Shown here piece after piece: positions 1 through 9,448 of a stretch of 64,000 nucleotides of DNA. A program made the position numbers and the translations under genes. Origin of the DNA: Macrostomum hystrix (Eukaryota > Platyhelminthes > Macrostomidae); contig CATNEN010000003.1 of assembly GCA_950097015.1 (NCBI GenBank), positions 13,373,001-13,437,000 of the forward strand. The letters run 5' to 3'. Positions within the stretch are counted from its first letter, which is position 1. Every line of letters starts with the position of its first letter. The notes under the pieces are model-generated. The model did no database searches, was not told where the DNA came from, and saw only the letters and a list, made by a program, of their open reading frames with translations.

Positions 1-1100
1 ACTGGAGATTGTTTGTCACACTCTACTGGAGATTGTTTGTCACTTTCTACTGGAGATTGTTTGTCACTTTCTACTGGAGATTGTTTGTCACTTTCTACTG
101 GAGATTGTTTGTCACTTTTTACTGGAGATTGTTTGTCACACTCTACTGGAGATTGTTTGTCACTCTCTACTGGAGATTGTTTGTCACACTCTACTGGAGA
201 TTGTTTGTCACACTCTACTGGAGATTGTTTGTCACTCTCTACTGGAGATTGTTTGTCACACTCTACTGGAGATTGTTTGTCACTCTCTACTGAAGATTGT
301 TTGTCACTCTCTACTGGAGATTGTTTGTCACTCTCTACTGGAGATTGTTTGTCACACTCTACTGGAGATTGTTTGTCACTCTCTACTGGAGATTGTTTGT
401 CACTCTCTACTGGAGATTGTTTGTCACTCTCTACTGGAGATTGTTTGTCACACTCTACTGGAGATTGTTTGTCACTCTCTACTGGAGATTGTTTGTCACT
501 CTCTACTGGAGATTGTTTGTCACTCTCTACTGGAGATTGTTTGTCACTCTCTACTGGAGATCTTTATCACTCTCTACTGGAGATTGTCACTCTCTACTGA
601 AGATTGTTTGTCACACTCTACTGGAGATTGTTTGTCACACTCTACTGGAGATGGTTTGTCACACTCTACTGGAGATTGTTTGTCACTCTCTACTGGAGAT
701 TGTTTGTCACTCTCTACTGGAGATTGTTTGTCACTCTCTACTGGAGATCTTTATCACTCTCTACTGGAGATTGTCACTCTCTACTGAAGATTGTTTGTCA
801 CACTCTACTGGAGATTGTTTGTAACACTTTACTGGAGATTGTTTGTCACTTTCTACTGGAGATTGTTTGTCACTCTCTACTGGAGATTGTTTGTCACTCT
901 CTACTGGAGATGGTTTGTCACACTCTACTGGAGATTGTTTGTCACTTTTTACTGGAGATTGTTTGTCACTCTCTACTGGAGATGGTTTGTCACACTCTAC
1001 TGGAGATTGTTTGTCACTTTTTACTGGAGATTGTTTGTCACGCTTTACTGGATATTGTTTGTCACTCTCTACTGTAGATTGTTGGTCACTCTCTACTTAA
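1..1100. repeat. 24-bp minisatellite array
   Basis: About 45 tandem copies of a 24-bp unit (ACTGGAGATTGTTTGTCACA plus CTCT), truncated by the window edge on the left and decaying near 1100. Because 24 is divisible by 3, all + frames stay open and give artefactual 8-residue repeat peptides. A variant block (GAGATCTTTATCAC) recurs 187 bp apart (about 557 and 744), so part of the array was duplicated as a larger unit. Confidence 0.95.
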
Positions 1101-1794
1101 GATAAAAGTTATTGTAAAATTAAATAATAAGTAAAGACAAGTCAGAAAAACTGATAGCGAAAAAATATAAATGTTTTACTTCACCGCAGAATTTCAATTT
1201 CAAGTCTGACCAAAAGGGCTTCCATAAATGATTTAAAGGCAAACAAAAAACAAGCAAAAAGCTGAACTAAAAAAAACCAAGAATAAAATAAAATAAATAG
1301 AAACTGATTGTTTCTAATATAGTAACAACTATCAAAATGGAAATATCACTTTAAAGAGTAAATTTAATTTTCATCTAACAGTGTCCTCAATGATAGTCTC
1401 AAACTATCAATTTAAAACAACTTAAATAACTGTTATAATGATTGTCTGAATAATGCTAATTAATGATCAGAAGTAGTCATATGAATCAGAATACAACAAC
1501 TTAAGATTATTTCCATTATATAATCAATACTAATGGCAAAAGCACAAGCTATTTTTTTAGAAATTACAGCTTGAGACACTATTTACCTCAGACCAAAGAC
1601 CACAATTAAAAAATCTAGGTTTTTAAAACAAATCTGTTTTAATTGCAACACCACCAACAATTAAAAAAGTAAAGGACAGCAAATAATATGAGACACACTG
1701 GGTTAGAATTAACAAAGTTGGTATCAGCATAATATTGTCTAGAGTCCAACACACAAAAGTTCAATGTTGGTGGACTTGTTGGTTATGCACTGGA
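1101..1794. other. AT-rich non-coding stretch
   Basis: No convincing coding, RNA or transposon signal. This would be the 3' flank of the DAP1-like gene, which is transcribed towards the left. Confidence 0.6.
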
Positions 1795-2072
1795 TCACTT
1801 CCTAGGTTGGTGAATATTGTGGGTTGGCGGCGCATGCGGCTTCTCGTGCTTTGGCGCCGGCTTATCATGAAAAGACTTCACTGCCTCTGCTGTGAAGGCC
1901 TTGTCCTCTTTGACTAGAGTTCCAGCAACCACTTGACCCTGTTTAGCATCCTGCACCTCAGTGCCATATTCCGCCTCCTGCTTTCGCAGCTCCTCAGCAG
2001 AAAGCTTCTCGCCAGAGCCTGAGCTGCTAGTTCGTGTGCGGTGACTGGTCACTCGCATGTTGCCCACCTTGG
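1795..2072 (-). CDS. DAP1-like protein, last coding exon (partial)
   Basis: This looks like the 3' exon of a gene of the death-associated protein 1 / DAPL1 family, small proline-rich proteins linked in vertebrates to autophagy control and ribosome dormancy. The exon opens after a good acceptor (ACTCACAG) at 2073 with two bases of a split codon and encodes 91 residues to a TGA at 1795. Family features visible: a basic patch AKVGNMRVTSH near the start, a central segment VVAGTLVKEDKAFTAEAV, and a His/Pro/Lys-rich end finishing HNIHQPRK, which matches the characteristic C-terminus of DAP proteins. The middle is Ser/Gly/Glu-rich and shows the usual low complexity. The first exon with the start codon should lie upstream (right of 2072 on this strand) and I could not place it. 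The family call rests on the spacing and the end motif; the function in this animal is inferred. Confidence 0.75.
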
Positions 2073-3188
2073 CTGTGAGTAGGGTTTATGTAGGAGAATG
2101 ATCTGCCTTGGTAGTAATATTCATGGTAATATTTTTAGGTTTACTTTGCTGTTATTCCCCATCTTGACATCTCCGAGCTGAGCTGCTATGTAGTGACCAC
2201 TCGGGTGTCTTTTTTGCTGCTATTATTTTGCAATTTAGCCTCTAGAGGTAGAACAACCAAATTCTGGTTGCCTGCTTACACTTGTTTTAGGGGCCAGTCT
2301 ATGCCGCTTGCTGGCTGGTCATGAATGTTTTTAGTGAAAGTTAAAGCAGAATAACCAATAATGTAGGTACAACATGCTCACAGGTGCTGTGCTTTTAGTT
2401 TTAGAAAGATCATAGAATAGAAAGGTCTGTCGATTGTCAACTTTTTCTCAAAGAGAATGAGAGAAATGTTAGCACAGGCCTCAATAAGCCCCAAAGCTAT
2501 AGTCCAGATCATACTAGGTACACACCAGAACAAAATCATAGTTTTTCTTTTGTATGCTAATGCCAAGCAAATGTGCACCAAGAGATATTGCAATGACTTT
2601 TTGGACCAAAAAGTCACCAAACCAAAAAGTTTTAACATATTTTAACATAGTTTTAACATTTTTAACTTTAACCCATTCAGGATTTAAGCCAAAGTAGAAA
2701 TAGCATATATTATATTGACTATTGAAATCTAAAAGTGAAATTAAAAAAGTTTATCTATGCAAATAATATATTCCATGATGCATTGCTTAATGTATTTAAC
2801 AGATACATTTCTTTGAACTGATTATAAGTCAGTATTTTTAGCATATTCTGTATATCATTATGAATGAGTTAAATTAATGTGCACCCCATAGCACTACATA
2901 GCAGACTTAGGCATTGCTATGCACACAATTGCCAACCCTCCTGCACTTGTATTTCCGCACCTGTACCTGCATATTTCTATCCTGCACCTGCACTTATTTT
3001 GCACAATTCATTTCACTATGTTTAGACCAGCCCACCCAGCTCATGCCACGCAATTGCTAAAACTAAAAGAACTATTCTTACACAACTTGCACAAGATATC
3101 TTGTAAAGTGAAGATTGATGCTTCTTTCAGATACACTTGTGTGACAATGATAATAAATACTAGGCTTGTAGCATCATGCCATTGCATT
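2073..3188. other. Intron or upstream region of the DAP1-like gene
   Basis: AT-rich. The sequence around 2490-2510 (CTATAGTCCAGATCAT) weakly resembles the terminal repeat of the element at 3684-4251, but no partner end was found. Otherwise nothing recognised. Confidence 0.4.
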
Positions 3189-3290
3189 ACACTATAGGCA
3201 TAAGTATGGTTTTGTTCGTTAAACTCAAATTCGCGCGAAAATTGAAATCTAAGACCATAATGATACACAATTTGAAATTTAAGTACTGAT

Positions 3291-3683
3291 GTGGCAGTGT
3301 CTATGGCCAAAATATACCCCATGGTTGGTGGCGCTGACATGGCAGTTGCGCTGGTGAGGAGCACAATTTCAAATTCAAATCAGATACTTATCGATATGGC
3401 TGGCGGATGCCCATCAGCACCAATTGTCATCCCTGCAAACGAGGTGGAGAACCCGGCCATGCTGGATCACCTCCTATGCGACCTACAATCCATGCATGCT
3501 GTCACAGCGGCTGGCGATGAAGGTGCAATGGCCACGATGTGCTTCCTTGCAAAGTACCACCTAATTACAAATAGTCACCAGCTATTTGAAATGTATCTGC
3601 AGGAATTTCTGTGGCGCAAGAAGTTCCCGCGTCCCCACTTCTGGCACTTCCTACGCTGTATCACGGAGCAGTACCCGCTGTAG
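3291..3683 (+). pseudogene. Merlin/ISXO2-type transposase remnant
   Basis: Open frame of 130 residues between the Merlin-like terminal repeats. Its last 40 residues (HQLFEMYLQEFLWRKKF, then a short linker and HFLRCITEQYPL) match the pattern LF-x-x-YL-x-EF-x-WR ... FL-x-x-I-x-x-QYP that ends transposases of the IS1016/ISXO2-Merlin group. The TAG stop at 3681-3683 is part of the target sequence of the nested element, so it predates that insertion and is probably the natural end of the transposase. The N-terminal two thirds contain no recognisable DDE core, so most of the catalytic domain is missing. No functional protein is expected. Confidence 0.55.
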
Positions 3684-4251
3684 CCCATAGTCCGGATCAT
3701 GTCGTTTACGCCGGAGATCTCCGGCGTAAATCTGGTTTGGGATCGGAGGCTGGCGTAAGTGGTTGGCGTAAGTATAGGCCAAAATGTGCCTTGGCGTAAG
3801 TGCTTGGCGTAAGTACATGGCATAAATCAAGTGGCGTAAATGTTAGCACAAATGAGATCATTCACGATCAAATGTATCACTATAGAACATAACACATTTG
3901 CGTAAATTATGATGTTTGCGTTAATTTGGAGCAGCATTAAAACAAAGTTCATAAAAATATTGCAGTTCGTATAAATGAGATAGCAGAATATCTATTGTAG
4001 GATAGCAAAAGTTTTTTTAGCTCTAAGATGCTTACTTTGATACTTGATTCAGAATTTGCAACTTGTGAGATTTTTAAACAGTTGCAACTTCTGAATTTAA
4101 TTAATCACCGATTAGCATGATTTGTGAAGGACCTTTTTTTGGGTGGCGTAAGTCAGAGGGACCTTTTTTTGGTTGGCGTAAGTCTGGCGTAAGTGCCAAA
4201 AAATGTTGGATTTTTCCTCCGGCGTAAGTCCAGCATGATCCGGACTATGGG
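3684..4251. mobile_element. 568-bp non-autonomous TIR element nested in Merlin remnant
   Basis: Perfect 18-bp terminal inverted repeats (CCCATAGTCCGGATCATG and its complement), extending imperfectly into a TTACGCCGGAG motif on both sides, and a perfect 6-bp flanking direct repeat CTGTAG at 3678-3683 and 4252-4257. The interior has no coding capacity but carries roughly nine copies of the short motif GGCGTAAGT or close variants, clustered next to both ends, and a perfect 26-bp palindrome at 3705-3730. I cannot assign a superfamily: the 6-bp duplication could fit hAT-like or Dada-like elements. Confidence 0.8.
3705..3730. repeat. 26-bp perfect palindrome inside the nested element
   Basis: TTTACGCCGGAGA followed by its exact reverse complement, centred on AGATCT. 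It contains two head-to-head copies of the subterminal TTTACGCC motif and could be a transposase binding site or a cruciform. Confidence 0.9.
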
Positions 4252-4433
4252 CTGTAGCTTCTGCTGTAGCTTCTACAGGAAGATATCCTGTACCCAATCT
4301 ATACAGCTATCGTCTACCCAAAGGACATTATTCTGACATTTCTCAATGTTACCCGTTATCCTTGTTATGCCAGTTATCGTTTTTTGCGTGAATTTGAGTT
4401 TAACAAATGAAACCATTCTTATGCCATACTATA

Positions 4434-5840
4434 AATATAATAAATATTGTGACTTTATTATCAAATAACAGACCCATTGGCATTGATACATGAACCTGGT
4501 CTAATTTCCTTACGTTATAAATTCATAAAGATTATTTGTTATAAATTTTAGATATAGCTAGCTATACATAGAATAATTGACACATAGTAGCAGTCAGCAA
4601 GTCAGTCAGCTAGACTCTAGTTTAGAGCAGACCTACCAGCTGGGGCGTGTCCTGCTTTCAATTCAGAAGTGTCTTCCATGGTTAATTTTGAAAATGAAAA
4701 TAGTTAAACTGGCTGATGAGTTTTTATGAATAGATAACCAAGTAAAGATTAACGTTCTGAAGTATCGTTGATATACAATTCATATGTATAAATCAAGAGT
4801 TTGTTGGTTGGTTTCGAGGAAAATGTGAAGCTTAAGTCTACTTAAACAAAATGCTAAACAAAAAGCAAACAAATATATTTAAAGTGCCACTACAAGTCTG
4901 AAGCCTTTCAGTGGTCTATAAAATTCTATTCACTGCTACAATTGCTTTCCATAAGCACTCTGAGGGTCTGCTTTGAAAGTCGAGGCCGAGGACCACAAGC
5001 ATATACTCGTATATTTTTTATCGAGTAAACAATTACACGACAATGCTTCATTTATCGTGAAGCACAATTCAAAAGCAATCTAGTGGCTAACTCAATTTTA
5101 CAGTCACTTTCTAATCAAGTATAAGTATATTTCGAGAATGAGGTAGTTTTTTTCATTCAAATATCAGTACGCAAAGGTACCGTACTGGTTATAAAGGTAT
5201 TCAAATATAGACTAATTTTATGTCTGATTAGCTGCTATTGAGCTTCATTATAAATTAACGAATATAAAATGAAAATAAATTATTAATTATTGAAGCTTTC
5301 TAAAATTCGTTGAAGCAACATTGCTTGGCAAGTTTATATCATAATAACAGCATTAATTTCTTAATTAATTAAAGCAGATTTATCAACATTTCAATGTGAA
5401 AAGCGCAAAAAGTTCCTTTCTCGCTAGTGTAATATTTTTACTTGACCTATACAAATACAGCCCTAGACAAACCTACTTGGAGCATCAAGAGGATTTAAAG
5501 CTAGGTACTAATTGTCTACTTACCGTGGTCGATGTCCAACAAATCAGTTCATTAGTAGCAGCGTTGATGGATGTTGATGATGGGTTGAGGAGTTAATGTA
5601 GACGCTCGCGACAACCTTACAGAGAAAATAAACAACGATTTAGAACACAAAGATCAGTATATTTAATTTGGATAGCAGTTTATTGTTCTGCTCGATTTAC
5701 CTTCACAGCTTTTCTATAGACTCTTACTCGGATGATTCAAAACACGGTAACACGAGACTGACAGATTAATGCTCAGAATTGATTGATGATTTTTGCGTAG
5801 TTAAATAGAAGTAGCGAGGCTCAGAATGGGTAAGATATGA
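4434..5840. other. AT-rich region, nothing recognised
   Basis: Scattered short open frames only. A putative 67-residue frame around 5393-5596 has no recognisable similarity and lies beside the LTR-like segment. Confidence 0.4.
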
Positions 5841-5844
5841 GAAA

Positions 5845-6095
5845 TTATAGTTTTACCTAACTGGCCTAATTCCCACGCCCTACTCTGCGGACGAGGCCCT
5901 GCTATCTCCGCTTTCGGCGCTGCTCCAACAGGATCCTATCGGTTAGCACTCCTTCTGCAAGACGGCGCGGAGTCTCCGAAGAGAGCACTTATACTGACAT
6001 TGACAACAATTAAGCACCTATCTAGACCACTCTTGACCAGCGGCGCACTCTCAAGACGCGGAACGCCGAGAGCTACCTCGCGGAGTCACTCTCTC
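5845..6095 (-). mobile_element. LTR-like fragment, inverted copy of part of 18790-19030
   Basis: The reverse complement of this GC-richer segment aligns over about 230 bp with 18790-19030. Shared blocks include GCGTCTTGAGAGTGCGCCGC, GGTGGTCTAGATAGG, CTCTTCGGAGACTCCG, AAGGAGTGC and CCGATAGGATC, with scattered substitutions. The second copy sits inside a probable solo LTR, so this is likely a diverged partial LTR of the same family. Its ends are not resolved; a TGTAGACG at 5597 could be one terminus. Confidence 0.6.
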
Positions 6096-6354
6096 CATCG
6101 TTGTAATGACCAGTTCGTATTGTTAATTTTCGTATCGAACACTCAGAAATCAGAAATTCTGGAGCTGGACGCTAACATTTTTGAATTGAATGCAAAAAGT
6201 AGAGGAATTCGCCATTTTTGGTCGAATGGAAAGTTATTTTGACACGATTTCGCTGGCACTAATCTATAGGTACTATAATGACGAATCCTATACACACACA
6301 GCTTAAGCACACACCTTTAATTAAAGGTTTAAAATGTACGAAAAGCACCCATGC

Positions 6355-6445
6355 AAGCCAATTCTCTCCGCCGATGCGCCCGACACGGAATCGAGCTCAG
6401 GCACCTTGGCGCGAGAGGCAAAACGCGTTGGAACACTCTGTACAA
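6355..6445 (-). mobile_element. Degraded SINE head fragment
   Basis: The stretch around ACGGAATCGAGCTCAGG followed by GCGAGAGGCAAAACGCGTT is the reverse complement of the tRNA-like head (B box to A box) of the SINE family described at 31830-32189. The body is absent. Confidence 0.5.
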
Positions 6446-6639
6446 AGCCGATCAAATGTCTTTGTTAGGCTATATTTTTTCTATAGAAATTCACAGACCT
6501 GGCAGTCTGTGTGGATCTGCAGAAGCAAGTGTCATAGGGCATCGACCTGAAAAAGCGGCTTTTATGAAAGCCTTCACTTTCACTTCCAAACTTATTTTAT
6601 TACTTTCGAATTGAGAGGAAGCTTGCAGTATGTAATTTT

Positions 6640-7330
6640 ACATTTGACTTTCCATATTTCGCAGAAAGTGCCGACCATCAAGCAGCTGATCCCATCATTC
6701 TACTGCATTATTCTGGTGGTGTCGAGAACCACTTCACATCCATTTTAGATACATTGAAAAGTTTCATCAGATCTCTCTGTCCAAACAATGTTTCACCTTG
6801 GAATCATCGCTTTCCATTCGAATGCAGTAAAACTATAGTATTTGAAGATAAAGTTCCTTCACTCAACGCATTTCTCGACCGCATTCAGAAAGAATCTATA
6901 CATCGTGCTACTGGCCGACGCCTTCTGGATGCTGGAGTCTGTGTCAGGTTTCAAAGAACAGCTACGTGAAGATAGACCTGTGCCTCAAAGATTTGGGAGT
7001 GTCACACATAACGTCCTCTCTGACGGCAAGCTGAGCACCCCAATCTTCGCCAAGCTCCAAGATGTCTATCCCCACGAGGGAGGATGCCGAAAACGAGGCC
7101 CAGCCGATCACTCTCCAGCGTCTTCCAGAACGAGATCCTTGCTATCAGCTCCTGCGCTTCTGATCTGCCTGGCAAGATAATCAGTGGAAGACATGTCGTC
7201 CACGACGATTGTGCGGCCTTCAACAGAGACCGGCTCTGCTACCTCAGTCCAAAGCCATCTATCAATGATTCATGCGGGCAACCAGGCGACCTGATTTCTT
7301 CCCAGGAGAAGAACGCGCTATAGAGAGGAC
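6640..7330. other. Unrecognised GC-richer island with short open frames
   Basis: This stretch is richer in GC than its surroundings and has overlapping + strand frames of 70-112 residues, but each is broken by stops and none matches a family I recognise. It could be a decayed transposon ORF or retrocopy. The segment just downstream (7340-7440) is GC-rich and then becomes A-rich, as in many retroelement 3' ends, but no poly(A) tail or target duplication was found. Confidence 0.3.
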
Positions 7331-7439
7331 CGGCTGACCTCCCTGACCGGCCCCGCGCGCCTTAGCCTAAGCGGGTCTTTCAGGGATTAGCGATATGGGA
7401 CCGTCAAGTACGTCAATAGTCGAACCAAAAAAAAGACAA

Positions 7440-8717
7440 AAAACGACAGACTATTAATACCGATAATTTTTTAAGATTTTTTTTCAAACACAAAAATAGT
7501 CGACAGCTCTTTTATTTGATATAGAAAAAAAGCACTGAGAGATCAGTCTCAGTTCGACTGTAAAAAGGTGGTAGATCAAAACAGCCTTGACACTCACTCC
7601 AGGATAGAACCCTCTCAATAGACACTTCGAGTGTCTAACAACTGCGCCTGAAAAAATGGATAGCAGCAAAATCGGGTGCTAGGAAAAAATGCTAAACAGC
7701 AGTATGTACGAAGGCCATGGTAGTACGAGCTATCGTAGTTAACGTTCAACTTTGATTGTGAGAAAACACTTCGATTGAGCAATACTACTACAGCTTAGTA
7801 ATAAAGTAGTACATTCCTACTACCAACTTTTTAAGCGGTAAAACACAGAAAATAATTTTAAGAAAATAAAAAATCGTTGTTCACATGCAGCACATCAAGT
7901 TATTTTTTTTAGAAAATGCTTCTTTGTTACATTACAACCCGCAAATAAGGTTTGACACAACGACTGTTTTGGATAAAAGGTCAGTATAATTATAGACAAC
8001 AAAAATAGATAAAAAATTAGTACATCGAAACACACAAAAAATACCTGAAGTTAAAACCAAGAAACTTAGGACAAAGCATTGGTTGGCCAGCATTGAACTT
8101 GATCAACTAGATAAAATATAAAGCTAAAAAAAAACAATAAATTACGCACAAAAGAAGCTGCTTAGTATGATAAAAAAGCAACAGTGCAACATTCGCAAAC
8201 CATTGAGATTTCAAGTACAGGACATTGGTCACGATATGAGATCAGAGCTTTATTGCTAGATAAACATACTGCTTAAACTAATTAAAAGGACAAAATAAAA
8301 AAATCGCAAAAATAATTTTTTGTGCATTCATCTTCAACTATTGCCCGTTTAGGAAATGAATATTGATTTACAAAACAACCATTGTTGGCTCTGTAAAAGT
8401 TTAATTTACAGAAATTACAGTCCATTACAGCATTTGTCATTTTATTTAAGAATCCGGACATTCGCTACAAGACACTGACTATCATATTTAAACAAAGTTA
8501 AGACCTTCGGCAATTGTCCAAACACCATCAAGAACCACCCAGAGCTTTCAATCAATGCACCTTAATTGATGATTTTTGGTTATTGCCTCTGAATCAAACA
8601 TTTAACTGCTCTACGTTTTTAATTTACTGCTCTCTTCCTGCACCGTTTTTTTCATAGACAGCTGTCACAATATTGAAAATATATAAAAGGTAGCAAAACA
8701 TATAAAAACTCACCTCA
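7440..8717. other. AT-rich region, nothing recognised
   Basis: No supported coding or repeat structure. It lies between the island at 6.6-7.3 kb and the 3' flank of the ENT gene. Confidence 0.5.
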
Positions 8718-8718
8718 C

Positions 8719-9360
8719 ACAGTTTTGGCCATAGACAGTGGTCCAAGCATGGATAGAATATGATTGGCCAAGTCTTACACTAATTGCTCTCCTAACCCTG
8801 TAAAAAATTCGGCTGCTTTTTCGGCGGGTTTTTTGTGCAAAATAGGAGTGGAATCTACCAAAATCCCCCCTATCTCGCAAGAGTTAAAGAAACCACCCAA
8901 GAAGCAGCCGATGTAACCGTAAATTGTGCGGAAACCGCCGAAGAATCACCCGAACCAGTGGCCCATGGGACAACCAGAGAATCATTTACGGGCGATTCCT
9001 CGGCGGTTTCTGAGCATGGAATCTTCCAAACTGGAGGATTCTTTGGGTGATTCCATTTCGCCACCAAGAAGCACCGAGAAAACGCCCAGTTGGGTAGATT
9101 CTAAGCATGGAATCATCCGATTGGTATGCTTCCAGCGTTTGGCTGTTTCTTTTTTTGGAAACACCGCAGATTCCAACTGGAATCACCCAAAGAAACATCC
9201 CTATTTTTAGCGGGAATACACGGTTTTGGCCATAGACAGTGGTCCAAGCATGGATAGAATATGATTGGCAAAGTCTTACACTAATTGCTCTCTTAATACA
9301 CGGTTTTGGCCATAGACAGTGGTCCAAGCATGGATAGAATATAATTGGTCAAGTCTTCTT
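8719..9360. repeat. Three copies of an 80-bp repeat, two flanking a 420-bp insert
   Basis: A block of about 75-80 bp starting GTTTTGGCCATAGACAGTGG is present at 8721-8795, 9223-9297 and 9303-9360; the last two are tandem with an 80-bp period. The first is separated from the others by about 425 bp rich in inverted GGAATCACCC / GGGTGATTCC motifs (9027-9060 against 9178-9195). This could be a tandem repeat interrupted by a small inverted-repeat element, but I could not define clean terminal repeats or a target duplication for the insert. Confidence 0.7.
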
Positions 9361-9448
9361 AAATAAAACTAAAAATGCTACAATAACATTATCTTTGACT
9401 GGTGCATCAGTGAAGAAGAAAGTCCCAGCATTGTGTTAGAATATTAGA

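Larger units (their letters stand above)
3197..4425. mobile_element. Merlin-like DNA transposon remnant (with nested insertion)
   Basis: Imperfect terminal inverted repeats of about 45-50 bp: the left end begins GGCATAAGTATGGTTTTG and the reverse complement of the right end begins GGCATAAGAATGGTTTC, and both continue into TTAAACTCAAATTC. Flanks carry an 8-bp near-identical duplication, ACACTATA at 3189-3196 and ATACTATA at 4426-4433 (one mismatch). Eight-base target duplications and an IS1016/ISXO2-type transposase C-terminus (see the remnant at 3291-3683) fit the Merlin superfamily. Removing the element at 3684-4251 leaves about 660 bp, so the transposase is heavily internally deleted and the copy is dead. 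Confidence 0.72.

Noticed and set aside
1-1105. CRISPR array or secreted repeat protein
   Set aside because: Repeats are contiguous with no unique spacers, and the DNA is eukaryotic; all frames open because the unit is 24 bp.
7002-7323. Transposase or protease ORF at 7 kb
   Set aside because: Overlapping short frames on both strands, no motif recognised, so it is listed only as an unrecognised island.
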